From Flavobacterium sp. (GTDB taxonomy: Bacteria; Bacteroidota; Bacteroidia; Flavobacteriales; Flavobacteriaceae), in contig NZ_JAIXUB010000019.1 in the NCBI RefSeq assembly GCF_027484205.1, positions 62,001 to 126,000 on the forward strand: 64,000 bases of DNA. Reading direction: 5' to 3'. Numbering within the stretch: the first letter of the stretch is position 1; each line of letters starts with the position of its first letter. The notes under the pieces are model-generated. The model saw only the letters and a list, made by a program, of their open reading frames with translations. It was not told where the DNA came from and ran no database searches. Positions 1 to 9,874 of this stretch are shown in pieces. The position numbers and the translations under genes were made by a program.

Positions 1-280
1 TTAAACCCTCAATTCCATCGTAGATTGCAGGTGTTATTTCTTTTGCATTGTTGTCTAAAATACCAAATTTGTTGTTTTTTAAATAGATAGCATACACCAA
101 AAGCGGCTTCATTGAAACGGTATCAAAGGCTGAGATGAGCTGGTATTTTTTTGTTGTAATTAACTTGTCGTAATCAACTTTGTTTAAAATACCATTTTTG
201 TCGTAGGTTAATTTAGTTTGTGCAAATTGATTACTTGTAATTAACAAAACAAGAAGCATAAATATTTTTTTCATTTTCAT
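1..280 (-). CDS. Secreted WG-repeat-like protein, 5' part only (runs off the window)
   Basis: An open frame starts at the ATG ending at 280 and runs left out of the window without a stop, giving 93 residues. The first 20 residues (MKMKKIFMLLVLLITSNQFA) form a signal peptide, with a likely cut before Gln. A later stretch, NKFGILDNNAKEITPAIYDG, is a typical WG/KWG-type beta unit (K-x-G-I-L-D then P-x-x-Y-D). It starts one base after the stop of the DUF1801 gene upstream, so they are probably cotranscribed. A second methionine (codon 3) is an equally good start. Function is unknown; WG-repeat proteins of Bacteroidota are usually exported. Confidence 0.7.
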   Translation of the reverse strand, partial: MKMKKIFMLLVLLITSNQFAQTKLTYDKNGILNKVDYDKLITTKKYQLISAFDTVSMKPLLVYAIYLKNNKFGILDNNAKEITPAIYDGIEGL

Positions 281-281
281 T

Positions 282-677
282 TTATTTTAATCGTTCTAAA
301 ACACCTTTTCGTTTTACAATATTTTTATAATCCCATTGAATTTCTTTTGATTTTTGAAGCCAACGTTCTATATCAGAAACATTTAATTCATCAACTGTAG
401 TATATGTTTTTGAGGCATCTTTAAATTTTCCTGTTCCTAAATTGAGTTGGTCTTCTTCAAAACTTGCGCCACTCCAAAATAGTAATCGTATTCCGTTTTT
501 TAGTTTATTATAACCTACAATTGGGTTACCATCATCAAACCAAACTGGATGCGCATGCCATACTTTATTTTCAAAATGAGGCAATTGTTTTTGAATAATT
601 TCTAACAGTTTATCGCAAATAGCTTTGTCGTTTTGTGATTTCGAATTGTTATAATTTAGGATGTCTTCATGAATCAT
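282..677 (-). CDS. DUF1801 (YdhG-like) domain protein
   Basis: 131 residues, soluble, with no signal peptide. It has the pattern of the small DUF1801/YdhG fold: an N-terminal helix pair, then VWHAHPVWFDDGNPIVGY, a core strand GIRLLFWSGASF and a C-terminal helical tail with WLQKSKEIQWDYKNIV. Family members are small cytosolic alpha/beta proteins of unclear role. The gene is 10 bp downstream of a VOC gene and directly upstream of a secreted WG-repeat gene, all on the minus strand. Family assignment is from memory of the motif pattern; no catalytic role can be inferred. Confidence 0.7.
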   Translation of the reverse strand: MIHEDILNYNNSKSQNDKAICDKLLEIIQKQLPHFENKVWHAHPVWFDDGNPIVGYNKLKNGIRLLFWSGASFEEDQLNLGTGKFKDASKTYTTVDELNVSDIERWLQKSKEIQWDYKNIVKRKGVLERLK

Positions 678-687
678 AGTTTATATT

Positions 688-1044
688 TTACAAGCTTTCG
701 CCAAAGGTCAATAAATTTTTATCAGGATCGAGTATCGAAAATTCTCTTTGTTGCCAAGGCTTATTTTCCAATTGTCCGTTAGGATGAATCCAAACTTTTG
801 CATCTAAAAAAGTTTGGTACAAATTGTCAATAGCAGTTGTTCTTATATAAACTTGACCGTAATTTTCATCTGGATTTAAATCTTTAAACTCAAAGAAATG
901 TATCTGAATTTCGTCTTTTTGTACCATCAAATAGCCATCAAAATCAGCACTTCCAAACAATTGAAAACCTAATTTATTGAGGTAAAAATCCATCGTAATC
1001 TTTTTGTTACGCATAGGAAGTTTTGGGTTGATGTTTGTGAGCAT
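688..1044 (-). CDS. VOC superfamily (glyoxalase/bleomycin-resistance fold) protein
   Basis: 118 residues, the usual length of a one-domain VOC protein. It opens with a strand and the typical MDFYLNKLGFQLFGSADFDG segment (helix, FY-x-x-x-LGF, then beta). It continues with EIQIHFFEF and ends with EFSILDPDKNLLTFGES, the classical DPDGN-L-x-x-F/GE ending. The His in IHFFEF and the Glu in FGES sit where metal ligands lie in the family. Substrate is unknown. Such proteins are often annotated as bleomycin resistance, which is not supported here. It lies 10 bp upstream of the DUF1801 gene and 6 bp downstream of the RhuM-like gene. Confidence 0.8.
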   Translation of the reverse strand: MLTNINPKLPMRNKKITMDFYLNKLGFQLFGSADFDGYLMVQKDEIQIHFFEFKDLNPDENYGQVYIRTTAIDNLYQTFLDAKVWIHPNGQLENKPWQQREFSILDPDKNLLTFGESL

Positions 1045-1050
1045 ACTGTT

Positions 1051-2046
1051 TTATTTCTTCAGTTTTTTAGAAGTGTTTTCTATTTGATTTATGAAATCTT
1101 TTTCTACTTTTGAGAGTTCGTTTTTAGTAGATTCTTTGAATTTATCATATTCTAATTTAGCTTTTTCAAGTGCTTTTTCATGACTTATGGTACCAAAATG
1201 ATCTAGAATTTCTTGACCTGACATTTTTAGAAAATCGTCTAATCGTTCTATCCAATCGTTCATGTACATTGGTTTTTGATTCAAAGCTTGAAGTTCTGCA
1301 AATTCTAAATATGCTGTTACAATTCTATTTAAAAGATTTAATTCTTTTTCGTTTAAATAGTTTTTAGCAACTTCAGTTTCTTGTAAAGTTGGCTTTTCTC
1401 CTTTAAAATTAGTTAGGCCAAGATTGGGTTTTGTCGCATCAATTCGTTTGTAAATAATTTCTGCTGCGGTATTTCCATGAGTTGCCCAATGCATTTTATT
1501 TTGAATTGTTTTGAAGAAATTTTGAGAAGTTTCTATTGTTGGATTGTAGTCAATACTTGTTGAATAAATATCTAAAATTTTTCTCCAAAATACTTTTTCA
1601 GATGATCGTATATCACGAATTCTCGCCAATAATTCGTCAAAATAATTTCCGCCACCAACTTGTTTTAGCAAGTCATCGTTCATTGCAAAACCTTTTACCA
1701 AATATTCTTTTAAACGTTGAGTAGCCCAGATTCTAAATTGCGTGCCACGATGAGATTTTACTCTGTAACCAACTGAAATTATTACATCTAAATTGTAGAA
1801 TAAAGTTTCGTAATTTTTTCCATCTGATGCAGTAGTTCGGAAATTCCGAACAACTCCATTTTCATTCAATTCGCCTTCTGAAAAAATGTTTTTTAAATGC
1901 TCGCTTATTGTAGATTTTGATTTTTGAAATAATTCACCAAGTTGAGCTTGAGTAAGCCAAACGGTTTCATCCAAAAGACGTGTTTCTATTTTAGTAACGC
2001 CATCTTCGGTCTGATAAATTAGGATAGTAGATTGATTTTTGTGCAT
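1051..2046 (-). CDS. RhuM-family protein
   Basis: 331 residues matching the virulence RhuM family. The N-terminal part carries ETVWLTQAQLGELFQKSKST, a helix-turn-helix-like segment, followed by ISEHLKNIF and then YNLDVIISVGYRVKSHRGTQ, the family hallmark. Next comes FRIWATQRLKEYLVKGFAMN, then a helical C-terminal half ending in a Lys/Glu-rich coiled tail (about residues 290-331). The first known member is from a Salmonella pathogenicity island. Homologues are common next to restriction-modification and toxin-like loci, and the molecular function is unknown. Here it is 6 bp from a VOC gene, with no restriction genes beside it. Confidence 0.85.
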   Translation of the reverse strand: MHKNQSTILIYQTEDGVTKIETRLLDETVWLTQAQLGELFQKSKSTISEHLKNIFSEGELNENGVVRNFRTTASDGKNYETLFYNLDVIISVGYRVKSHRGTQFRIWATQRLKEYLVKGFAMNDDLLKQVGGGNYFDELLARIRDIRSSEKVFWRKILDIYSTSIDYNPTIETSQNFFKTIQNKMHWATHGNTAAEIIYKRIDATKPNLGLTNFKGEKPTLQETEVAKNYLNEKELNLLNRIVTAYLEFAELQALNQKPMYMNDWIERLDDFLKMSGQEILDHFGTISHEKALEKAKLEYDKFKESTKNELSKVEKDFINQIENTSKKLKK

Positions 2047-2107
2047 GTAAAATGAATTGAATCGTAAATATACAAAAAATCTTTAAGCAACTTTTTGCCA
2101 GATTATT

Positions 2108-3534
2108 TTACTTTTTATAGAGTTCGTTGAAATCAAAATATTCTATTATTGAATTCTTTGAGGCTTCAATTTTCCTTGTCTTCTTATTGTATTCGATGGT
2201 GTCATATTCAATTGGAATCAAAATAATTCCTCTATCATCCAATAAGCCAAACTTTTTGTTTAGTTCTACTTTAATTTTATTGAAAAAATTAGTCATCGAA
2301 TCATAAATAAATTCAGTGTAAAATTTACGATTTTGATAAAGTGCTACTTTATTGTTTTTAGTTAATAGCAATGGAAATCCATCTTCTTTAGTATAATTGT
2401 CGGTATGATTGATAGCATCATATTCTATTGGTAAAATTACAGTTCCAGCATAATCTACAATTCCTAATTTTCCATTTTCCTCAACTATCATTTCTTTGTC
2501 ATCAATTACTTGAATTTTATCAAAAATTAAATTGGTTTCTTCCCATTTTGCAATGTCAAAAATGACTTTTTCCCGTTTCTTTCTAACAATAATCTATCGG
2601 GAATATTTTTGTAGGTAAAGAATGTGATTTTATCATAAATCAAAGGAAGTTTTTCTTCAAAATTATTGTTGACTAAGGTATATTTTTCTCCAATTTTCAC
2701 TTTGAAAAAATCTAAAACGGAATCGAAATATTGATTGAAATTAACTTCTACTTTGTCGTAATTCGTACTTATCTTTTTTCCTTTTTTATCAATAAAATAA
2801 TAGGTTTTATCTTCCTGAACCAGAATTCCCATTTTATACATTCTGATACTTTTATATTTAAAAGGCATCACAACTTTATTTTTATTGTTGATGATTCCAA
2901 ACAAACTATCTTTTTTATAAATAGCAATTTCATTATCAACATAACTAACATAATCCGATTTATCAATTTTATAAATCAACGGATTGATAAAATTACCACC
3001 ATTAGACTTTGTAAATTTGACTCTCGTGAATTTGTTATCAAAATAAGGTTTCTCTTTTTTTAAACTTATAAGCGTTCGATCTTGAAATGAAAAACTAGAT
3101 TTAGAATATTCTACAGCTAAATAATATTCAATGGGTGTTTTTCTTTCTCTATTGCTGTAAGGACTTCCTGTTCCATAGCCGCTTCCGCTTGCTTCTGTAA
3201 CTTCATTTTCGGTTACTTCAATTCTTTTTGTAAAATGTAAAGACACAACATAAGTTGCAGAACTTGAACCTTCATCATGAGTTTCATAGTTAGGTTCGTC
3301 ATAAATCAAAGAACTGAAAACATATCCTTTTTTATCCTCATAGATTTTAAAAACTGGAAAAAGTTTGGCTGTAGGTTTGTTGTTAAGCAAAGCCATAACT
3401 GATTTTTGCAAAATTTCATACATTTCTTTTTCGTCACCATTCATTTCAGAAATAGGCCGATATTGGTTTTTTTGTTGTGAAAAACTAAAAAACGTCATCA
3501 AAAGAATTGCTATAAAAAGAAATGATTTTTTCAT
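2108..3534 (-). pseudogene. Secreted WG-repeat protein interrupted by one frameshift
   Basis: Two adjacent minus-strand frames (start to about 2571, then to 2108) join into one protein of about 475 residues if one A is added to the A-run whose plus-strand copy is ttttt at 2567-2571. The first frame runs into RNGKKSFLTL and stops. The shifted frame gives RNGKKVIFDIAKWEETNLIF and continues unbroken into KLGIVDYAGTVILPIEYD, a WG repeat. The chosen start (3534) gives signal peptide MKKSFLFIAILLMTFFSFSQ; an upstream ATG ends at 3549. WG-type repeats such as SLFGIINNKNKVVMPFKYKS occur throughout. This may be a true recent pseudogene or a homopolymer sequencing error. Confidence 0.75.
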
Positions 3535-3609
3535 GTTAATAGAATTCATATTGCTTTACATTTTCGTATTTATCGGTTGATTTCATATGCTTTACAAAAA
3601 AGTAAATGT

Positions 3610-3647
3610 ATAAAAAAAACAGAGACCACAAAATGCAATCTCTGTTT
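3610..3647 (-). terminator. Rho-independent terminator of the 268-aa secreted-protein gene
   Basis: A 9-bp perfect stem (AAACAGAGA at 3618-3626 with TCTCTGTTT at 3639-3647) is followed, reading the minus strand, by a run of eight T. It lies just after the stop codon at 3669. Confidence 0.8.
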
Positions 3648-3668
3648 CCATCAACAAACTTAAATTAA

Positions 3669-4475
3669 CTATTCACACCAAACTACTAATGCAACTTCAA
3701 TAATATTGTCCTCGTTTAACAAACTGTCAGATAATGTAACTGTTGTTGAACTAGTTCCACAGAAATAATCTTGGAAAGAACCAAAATGATATGTTCCTGG
3801 AGTTAAATTGTAAAAGCAATTTCCATATCCATAATCTTGGTCATTTGGATTTCCTGGGTAAAAATATTCTCCTGTTGCTTCATTTTGAGCATAAAATCCA
3901 GCATTGTAAGTTGTTGGATTTCCATTACTGTCTACAGTTTTAATACAAACATTATACGTTTTTATACTAACCTTTATTGATTCTATTGACGTAATAATTG
4001 CACCCGATTTATTGAACTGTCTTGTCAAAGCACTGCGAATAGGTTGGATGTAAGTCAATGCCAAAGTATAATTATTTGCGTTGATTGCTGTTGTTATTTG
4101 AGCAGTCAACCCCATAATGATATCATTTTGGTTTACCAATTCATTTGCATTATTTACAATTGAAGTTGAAGAAAATGGAATTGTAGAATTTGATTGTGCT
4201 AAACCTACAAAGTATTGAATATCATCTGAATTATTTAAAACAGTATTCACGTGATAATTCATTTTGTCTTCAAATAAAGGTGCATTTGGATTGTTTAAAA
4301 CGGTCAATTGTTTTACCAATTGATTTACCGCTTTTCTAGCAACAACAACTTCTTGTTGTACATTTTCTGCCGATTGAATTGCGGAGTTCAAGTTTTGTTC
4401 TGCTACTGATTGAGCAAAGGTTTGTCCGAAGACCATAAACGTTAACGATAACGCATAAAAGATAATTTTTTTCAT
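3669..4475 (-). CDS. Secreted protein of unknown function
   Basis: 268 residues. Signal peptide MKKIIFYALSLTFMVFGQTFA with a cut before QS. Residues about 25-165 are predicted helical and rich in Asn/Gln/Ala (NSAIQSAENVQQEVVVARKA), like a small helical bundle. Residues 170-268 are beta-rich with four to five cysteines (NVCIKT, GYGNCFYNLTPGTYHFGSF, DYFCG, VVWCE) that could form disulfides outside the cytoplasm. The GxYHFGSF segment recalls small Ig-like or carboxypeptidase-regulatory-like domains, but I do not recognise the family. It has its own promoter and terminator, so it is monocistronic. Confidence 0.75.
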   Translation of the reverse strand: MKKIIFYALSLTFMVFGQTFAQSVAEQNLNSAIQSAENVQQEVVVARKAVNQLVKQLTVLNNPNAPLFEDKMNYHVNTVLNNSDDIQYFVGLAQSNSTIPFSSTSIVNNANELVNQNDIIMGLTAQITTAINANNYTLALTYIQPIRSALTRQFNKSGAIITSIESIKVSIKTYNVCIKTVDSNGNPTTYNAGFYAQNEATGEYFYPGNPNDQDYGYGNCFYNLTPGTYHFGSFQDYFCGTSSTTVTLSDSLLNEDNIIEVALVVWCE

Positions 4476-4503
4476 GATGAAAAGGTTTTGATTAATACTT
4501 TGT

Positions 4504-4536
4504 CAAAGTTAGAATGACTTTGTTTTTTTTAATCAA
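4504..4536 (-). promoter_or_regulatory. Bacteroidota-type promoter of the 268-aa secreted-protein gene
   Basis: On the minus strand TAACTTTG (4511-4504) matches the TAnnTTTG -7 box exactly, with TTG (4536-4534) 22 bp upstream as the -33 box. It lies 29 bp before the start codon. Confidence 0.6.
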
Positions 4537-4828
4537 TTTTTAAATTATCTAATAGTTAAAAATCAACTATTTAGAGGTTTAATTGTTGTTGTTTTATAAA
4601 TATTGGAATAATGTAATTTTAATGTGAATGAGGTAATTTTGAAGATTTATAACTCATAAAAATCATTTTGTTTTTTATTGAGTTTATAACTACCTTTTCA
4701 TTTTGAATAATTTTTTTCACAGATTTTTTTAAGGTGCGAAATCAAGAGGATTAGTAGAACTGGGTTCAGTTGCCAACTGATGATTAAAAAATATCTTTAG
4801 ATTAGTATCATAAATCAAATTTATTTGA

Positions 4829-4836
4829 TAGCTTTG
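4829..4836 (+). promoter_or_regulatory. -7 box of the 93-aa secreted-protein gene
   Basis: TAGCTTTG matches TAnnTTTG and lies 28 bp before the ATG at 4865; no clear TTG -33 element was found. The rest of the 389-bp divergent region (4476-4864) is AT-rich and shows no gene. Confidence 0.5.
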
Positions 4837-4864
4837 AATTATTAATAAACTTAAAATCAAACTT

Positions 4865-5146
4865 ATGAAACTTAAAAAAATTATTTTATCGGTTGCTTTT
4901 TTACTAGTTGCTAACTTGGCTAGTGCTTGGACAGTAAGATATTACAATAATGATTCGAAAAAGCACGTTATGGAAGTTCGTTCTAACGGTACAACGCAAC
5001 AAATCGAATTTGGTGCTTCAACAACAAGTTCTACTTCGGTTCAAACAAGTGCTTCTGAAATTGAAATTAAAACAGAATGTGGTTGGGTAAAAGTAAAAGA
5101 TGGTGCTAAAATCAGTATTAAAAACGGATGTATTAAAATAGAATAA
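4865..5146 (+). CDS. Small secreted beta-rich protein
   Basis: 93 residues. Signal peptide MKLKKIILSVAFLLVANLASA with a cut before WTVRYYNNDS. The mature part of about 72 residues alternates polar and apolar residues like a small beta sandwich (VRYYNNDSKKHVMEVRSN, EIEIKTECGWVKVKDGAKIS). It has two cysteines (TECGW and KNGCIKIE) that could pair in the periplasm. A matching promoter and a strong terminator make it a single-gene transcript. I do not recognise the family. Confidence 0.75.
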   Translation: MKLKKIILSVAFLLVANLASAWTVRYYNNDSKKHVMEVRSNGTTQQIEFGASTTSSTSVQTSASEIEIKTECGWVKVKDGAKISIKNGCIKIE

Positions 5147-5164
5147 TCCAAGACTATAAAATTT

Positions 5165-5194
5165 AAAAGCTCTGAATAATCAGAGCTTTTTTTA
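5165..5194 (+). terminator. Rho-independent terminator
   Basis: AGCTCTGA (5168-5175), loop ATAA, TCAGAGCT (5180-5187), then a T-run to 5193. It sits 20 bp after the stop of the 93-aa gene. Confidence 0.85.
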
Positions 5195-5286
5195 TTAAAT
5201 AGCATTAAAATCCTTTTAAGGTTTTGTAACTTTTTACTCTTATAACCTTATAACGACAAGCTGAGTATAGTTTACCAATATTTATA

Positions 5287-6072
5287 TTATTCTAATTTAA
5301 AATTTACTGGTAATGCAAATTCTGCCTGAACTAGTTTTCCTTCAAATGTTCCAGGTTTCCAATTAGGCATTTTTTTTACAATTCTTATTGCTTCATTATC
5401 CAAGTGCTTATCGACACTTTTAATAATTTTTGGATTTATTACAGAACCATCGGTATCAATTGTGAAACTCACATAAACTACACCTTCAATTAAATTGTTC
5501 ATGGCATCTTCTGGATAAACTAATGTTTGTCCTATAAATTTGTATAATTCGGTTACACCACCTATATATTCTGCCAATTCCTGATAAGAGCAATATGGTG
5601 TTTTATTTCCTTGTTCGTCGTAGCATTCTCCATTTTGCCATTCTCCATTTTGCCATAGTTCTAATCTTTTCAAATTTCCGTTTCTGTAGAAAACTTTGAA
5701 TTCACCATTGAGCTTATTTTCAGTATAAAAGCATGAAACTTTTTTCTCGCCACTAAGGTACCATTCTTCATATTTTCCGTTTTTAATTGGTAAAGTTGCG
5801 CTTACATTGTTATTAGTACTTTTTTTATCATATACTTCGTATGTAGCCATTAAATTTTCTGTATGCAAATAATAAATTTTATGAACATAAAGATTTGGAT
5901 TCATTGCCTCAGCAAAAGCAAATCCTTCAGCTCTAGATCTATGGCATTTAATAATAAATCCACTTTCATTTCTGTAAAAAAGGGAGTCTTTGTTTATGGT
6001 TAAAACATCCGATTGAGCTGAAATTTCTATTGCAAAAAACAACAGCAACAAGAGTAAATTATGTTTTTTCAT
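5287..6072 (-). CDS. TonB C-terminal-domain protein with MORN-like repeats
   Basis: 261 residues. Signal peptide MKKHNLLLLLLFFAIEISA. The middle (about residues 95-150) carries antitoxin/MORN-like repeats (NGKYEEWYLSGEKK, LNGEFKVFYRNGNLKR, GEWQNGECYDEQGN). The C-terminal 90 residues form a TonB carboxy-terminal domain: LVYPEDAMNNLIEGVVYVSF, then IDTDGSVINPKIIKS, then NEAIRIVKKMPNWKPG and the final FALPVNFKL. No N-terminal anchor helix remains after signal cleavage, so it is probably a soluble periplasmic or lipid-free TonB-like protein rather than the energising TonB. It is a stand-alone gene. Confidence 0.8.
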   Translation of the reverse strand: MKKHNLLLLLLFFAIEISAQSDVLTINKDSLFYRNESGFIIKCHRSRAEGFAFAEAMNPNLYVHKIYYLHTENLMATYEVYDKKSTNNNVSATLPIKNGKYEEWYLSGEKKVSCFYTENKLNGEFKVFYRNGNLKRLELWQNGEWQNGECYDEQGNKTPYCSYQELAEYIGGVTELYKFIGQTLVYPEDAMNNLIEGVVYVSFTIDTDGSVINPKIIKSVDKHLDNEAIRIVKKMPNWKPGTFEGKLVQAEFALPVNFKLE

Positions 6073-6150
6073 TGTGAATATTTGAAGTAAAAGTATAAAA
6101 AAAACTACAAGTTTTTAGGTTGTAGTTATTAACTTGAGATTTTTTTTTCA

Positions 6151-6603
6151 TTACAAATCCAACTCCATCACTGGCATAAACCTATCTTTTACAACTGTTT
6201 CTAGCTTGTCAACAGTTGTAAATCCGTGTTTTTTGTAAAAGCCTTCGGCGTAAGGTTCTGATTCGAGGTACACTCTTTTATAGTTTTGGTTTTGAATGCG
6301 GTTTAAAAAATCGGTGATGAGGTAATTGCCTAAACCTTTGCCAATGAATTGTGGTAATAGAAATAAATTATCGAGTTTGATGTTGTGTTCGTCTTTTATA
6401 ATATAGGAGTAGTAACCCACAATGCTTTCGTCTACAGAAAATTTATAAACATCGTTTTTCGTAATATAATCTTCAGTAATGGTCAATGCATCATCCCAAA
6501 CCAAAAGCAAATCTTCCGAATAACCCCAAAATGCTTTCGACTTTTTAGTGATGTTGGTGAGAATTTCGTGATCGGTGGTGTTGGCTGGTTGTATGGTCAT
6601 CAT
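6151..6603 (-). CDS. GNAT-family N-acetyltransferase
   Basis: 150 residues, the usual GNAT length. It has the N-terminal strand-helix, then IVGYYSYIIKDEHNIKLDNL, the motif A region LFLLPQFIGKGLGNYLITDF with the acetyl-CoA pyrophosphate loop (Q-x-x-G-x-G), and the motif B ending LESEPYAEGFYKKHGFTTVD. The acceptor substrate cannot be deduced. The start ATG is doubled with a preceding Met, so one codon is uncertain. It is not clearly coupled to a neighbour. Confidence 0.85.
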   Translation of the reverse strand: MMTIQPANTTDHEILTNITKKSKAFWGYSEDLLLVWDDALTITEDYITKNDVYKFSVDESIVGYYSYIIKDEHNIKLDNLFLLPQFIGKGLGNYLITDFLNRIQNQNYKRVYLESEPYAEGFYKKHGFTTVDKLETVVKDRFMPVMELDL

Positions 6604-6840
6604 GAGAAGGTTGGTTTCTCAAAGATAATAAAAAAAATAGAACGCGGATGAAACGGATTTTTTTGGTACTCAAAGTGTCACGAAGTTTTGCACAGAGTTA
6701 CTCAATGTTTTTTTTGTCTTTAAATGGAACGCGGATGAAACGGATGCGATGCAAACGCGGATGAAACGGATTTTTTTGAGTCATACTATGTTTTCTATTC
6801 TTCGTGACTTAGTGGCTTTGCGAGCTATTTTTAAAACAGA
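6604..6840. repeat. Intergenic repeats: three AACGCGGATGAAACGGAT units plus CTTTGCGAG modules
   Basis: The 18-mer AACGCGGATGAAACGGAT occurs at 6641-6658, 6728-6745 and 6754-6771, each run followed by T-stretches. Between them lie fragments resembling the CACGAAG...CTTTGCGAG modules found elsewhere in this window. No gene is visible in this stretch. Confidence 0.75.
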
Positions 6841-6876
6841 AAAGACCTAATAGGTTTTTTAATCCCATTAGGTCTA
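6840..6876 (-). terminator. Terminator of clpB
   Basis: AGACCTAAT (6844-6852) pairs with ATTAGGTCT (6868-6876). On the minus strand the stem is followed by TTTT. It lies 45 bp after the clpB stop. Confidence 0.65.
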
Positions 6877-6920
6877 ATCCAACTAAAACCAACCAATATT
6901 AATTGTAAATTTCTTAAATT

Positions 6921-9578
6921 TTAATTCATAATTACTTCCTCGCTTTGATTTCGAAATACTAATTGTCCGTCGAAAGCATCAAGTAGAATAATACTATCTG
7001 TAGTTACTTTTCCTGCTAAAATCTCTTTACTCAACTGATTCAAAACCTCTCTCTGAATGACTCTTTTCACAGGTCGCGCACCATATTGTGGATCGTAACC
7101 TTTTTGTGCTAAGTAATCTATAGCTTCTGGCGTGGCGTCCATTGTAATGTTTTGATGTGCTAACATTTTAGTAACGCTTTTCAATTGCAAACCAACGATT
7201 TGCTTAATATTCGCACTTGTTAATGGCGTAAACATTACAATTTCGTCAATACGGTTTATGAATTCAGGTCGAACCGTTTGTTTTAATAAACCTAAAACTT
7301 CTACTTTAGCAGCTTCGATTACGGCTTCAATATTACCTTTGAGGTTATCGAATTTCTCCTGTATAATCGCACTTCCCATATTAGAGGTCATGATGATAAT
7401 CGTGTTTTTGAAATCGGCCACACGACCTTTGTTGTCTGTCAATCTACCTTCATCCAAAACTTGTAATAAAATATTGAATATATCTGGATGCGCTTTTTCA
7501 ATTTCGTCTAACAGAATTACAGAATACGGTTTTCTACGAACAGCTTCGGTCAATTGTCCGCCTTCATCATAACCCACATAACCTGGAGGCGCACCAACTA
7601 ATCTACTTACTGAATGGCGTTCTTGGTATTCACTCATATCAATTCGAGTCATTGCGTTCTCATCGTCAAATAGATATTCGGCTAACGCTTTGGCCAATTC
7701 GGTTTTTCCAACACCTGTCGTTCCTAAGAATAAGAACGAACCAATTGGTTTTTTCATGTCTTGCAATCCAGCACGACTTCTACGAACTGCATCACTCACG
7801 GCTTCAATTGCTTCTTCTTGACCTACAACTCTGTGGTGCAATTCGTCTTCTAGTTTCAGGAGTTTTTCTCTTTCACCTTGCAACATTTTCATCACCGGAA
7901 TTCCAGTCCATTTGGCTACGACTTCGGCAATATCCTCGCGAGTAACTTCTTCTTTGATTAAGGAAGTTCCGGCTTGGTTTTCGGCTAGTTGAATTTGCAA
8001 AGCATCCAATCTTTCTTGCGCTTCTTTAATTTTCCCATAACGAATTTCGGCTACTTTTCCATAATCGCCGTTGCGTTCAGCTTGTTCGGCTTCGGTTTTG
8101 AAATCTTCAATTTCTTGTTTTATATTTTGGATATTATCTACAACATCTTTTTCTGATTTCCATTTGGTGAAAATTTCGTTTCGGTCTTCTTTTAAGTTTG
8201 CCAAATCCAAACCAAGCACTTTTAACTTAGTTTCATCATTTTGTCTCACATTGCTATCTTTTTCATAGGTGTTCGACGAATATTCTATTTCTCTTTTAAT
8301 AGCTTCAATTTCAATTTCCAATTGCATGATTTTTCTATCCAAAACGTCCAATTCTTCTGGTTTAGAATTGATTTCCATACGCAATTTTGAAGCCGCTTCG
8401 TCCATCAAGTCAATAGCTTTATCTGGTAGAAAACGATTGGTAATATAACGTTGCGATAATTCTACTGCTGCAATAATAGCGTCGTCTTTGATACGTACTT
8501 TATGGTGCGTTTCATATTTTTCTTTGATACCACGCAAAATAGAAATGGCACTTTCGGTATCAGGTTCATCGACCATTACTTTTTGGAAACGTCTTTCGAG
8601 TGCTTTGTCTTTTTCAAAATATTTTTGGTATTCGTCAAGCGTTGTTGCACCAATAGCACGTAACTCGCCACGAGCCAAAGCAGGTTTCAAAATATTTGCT
8701 GCATCCATGGCACCTTCACCACCGCCAGCACCAACCAAAGTATGGATTTCGTCAATAAAAAGTACAATATCGCCTTCAGCAGAAGTTACTTCTTTTACAA
8801 CCGCTTTTAGTCGTTCTTCAAATTCACCTTTGTATTTTGCACCGGCAATTAATGCGCCCATATCTAACGAATAAACGATTTTATCTTTTAGATTTTCAGG
8901 AACATCGCCATCTACAATTCGGTGTGCTAATCCTTCGGCAATGGCTGTTTTACCAACACCAGGTTCGCCAACTAACATCGGATTATTTTTGGTACGACGC
9001 GTTAGAATTTGTAATACTCTTCGAATTTCTTCATCACGACCAATCACTGGATCGAGTTTTCCACTTTTAGCTAGTTCGTTGAGGTTTTTTGCATATTTAT
9101 TCAATGAATTATAGGTTTCCTCCGCTGATGCAGATGTTACTCGTTCTCCTTTACGCATTTCGTCGATTGCAGCTTGCAAACCTTTTTCAGTAACGCCTTG
9201 ATCTTTCAAAATCTGAGCTACTTTACTTTTCGATTTGAAAATGGCTAGAATCAAATGTTCAATAGAAACGAATTCGTCTTTCATTTTTTTGGCAATGATT
9301 TCTGCTTCATTTAAAGTTGTGGATGCATCACGTGAAAACATTATATCACCACCAGAAACTTTGGGAAAACTTTGAATTGTGCTGTCCAATACTTTTTTGA
9401 AAAGCTCCACATTAACGTTGAGTTTTTTCAATATAAAAGGAGTTACATTTTCATCGACTTCGAGAATTCCTTTAAACAAGTGTTCGTTTTCGAGTTGTTG
9501 TTGCCCAAAACTTTGTGCAATTTGCTGTGCTTGTTGCAAAGCTTCTTGCGATTTGATTGTGAATTTATTGATGTTCAT
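6921..9578 (-). CDS. clpB: ATP-dependent disaggregase ClpB
   Basis: 885 residues, slightly longer than the usual 855-865. It is the Hsp100 protein that, with DnaK, extracts polypeptides from aggregates. Domains in order: Clp N-terminal repeats ([20 protein letters not shown]), AAA-1 with Walker [14 protein letters not shown] and Walker [15 protein letters not shown], the coiled-coil middle domain (about 410-535, rich in Glu/Lys), and AAA-2 with [31 protein letters not shown] and the small domain ending [14 protein letters not shown]. Arginine-finger motifs (ALERRFQ) are present. It is monocistronic with its own terminator. No CIRCE-type inverted repeat was seen upstream. Confidence 0.98.
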   Translation of the reverse strand: MNINKFTIKSQEALQQAQQIAQSFGQQQLENEHLFKGILEVDENVTPFILKKLNVNVELFKKVLDSTIQSFPKVSGGDIMFSRDASTTLNEAEIIAKKMKDEFVSIEHLILAIFKSKSKVAQILKDQGVTEKGLQAAIDEMRKGERVTSASAEETYNSLNKYAKNLNELAKSGKLDPVIGRDEEIRRVLQILTRRTKNNPMLVGEPGVGKTAIAEGLAHRIVDGDVPENLKDKIVYSLDMGALIAGAKYKGEFEERLKAVVKEVTSAEGDIVLFIDEIHTLVGAGGGEGAMDAANILKPALARGELRAIGATTLDEYQKYFEKDKALERRFQKVMVDEPDTESAISILRGIKEKYETHHKVRIKDDAIIAAVELSQRYITNRFLPDKAIDLMDEAASKLRMEINSKPEELDVLDRKIMQLEIEIEAIKREIEYSSNTYEKDSNVRQNDETKLKVLGLDLANLKEDRNEIFTKWKSEKDVVDNIQNIKQEIEDFKTEAEQAERNGDYGKVAEIRYGKIKEAQERLDALQIQLAENQAGTSLIKEEVTREDIAEVVAKWTGIPVMKMLQGEREKLLKLEDELHHRVVGQEEAIEAVSDAVRRSRAGLQDMKKPIGSFLFLGTTGVGKTELAKALAEYLFDDENAMTRIDMSEYQERHSVSRLVGAPPGYVGYDEGGQLTEAVRRKPYSVILLDEIEKAHPDIFNILLQVLDEGRLTDNKGRVADFKNTIIIMTSNMGSAIIQEKFDNLKGNIEAVIEAAKVEVLGLLKQTVRPEFINRIDEIVMFTPLTSANIKQIVGLQLKSVTKMLAHQNITMDATPEAIDYLAQKGYDPQYGARPVKRVIQREVLNQLSKEILAGKVTTDSIILLDAFDGQLVFRNQSEEVIMN

Positions 9579-9874
9579 ATTTTTTTAGCAATTAAGTTAA
9601 TTAAGTTTTTTTTAAACCACATAGAAACATAGGTTAGATTGATTGTTTTGAGACACTTCGCTTAACATAGATTTCAATAGTTTTTTATAATTTGAAATTG
9701 ATTTTTGAATTAATTTGGACAATATGTGTTCCAATCCTAATTTTAGGACAAAATGACTGATTTTAAGGACTGAACACTATTAAAGTTACGACATTTCGTC
9801 GGATGAAATGACAAAAATTCTGTTTTTATTATACTAAATTTCAAAAGGTTTAGTTTTAATTTAAAAGAAACCAT
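9579..9874. other. Divergent clpB/archaemetzincin intergenic region
   Basis: 296 bp without a gene. Near 9610-9670 it holds a degraded copy of the intergenic repeat family seen at 21.7 kb (aaaccacatagaaacatag). At about 9790-9812 there is an imperfect hairpin, GACATTTC...GAAATGAC. No CIRCE element or clear TAnnTTTG box was identified for clpB. Confidence 0.5.

Noticed and set aside
7258..9632. Several plus-strand frames over clpB
   Set aside because: All lie opposite a full-length conserved gene and show no domain of their own.
9579..9700. CIRCE or other HrcA site for clpB
   Set aside because: No TTAGCACTC-N9-GAGTGCTAA-like element was found in the upstream region.
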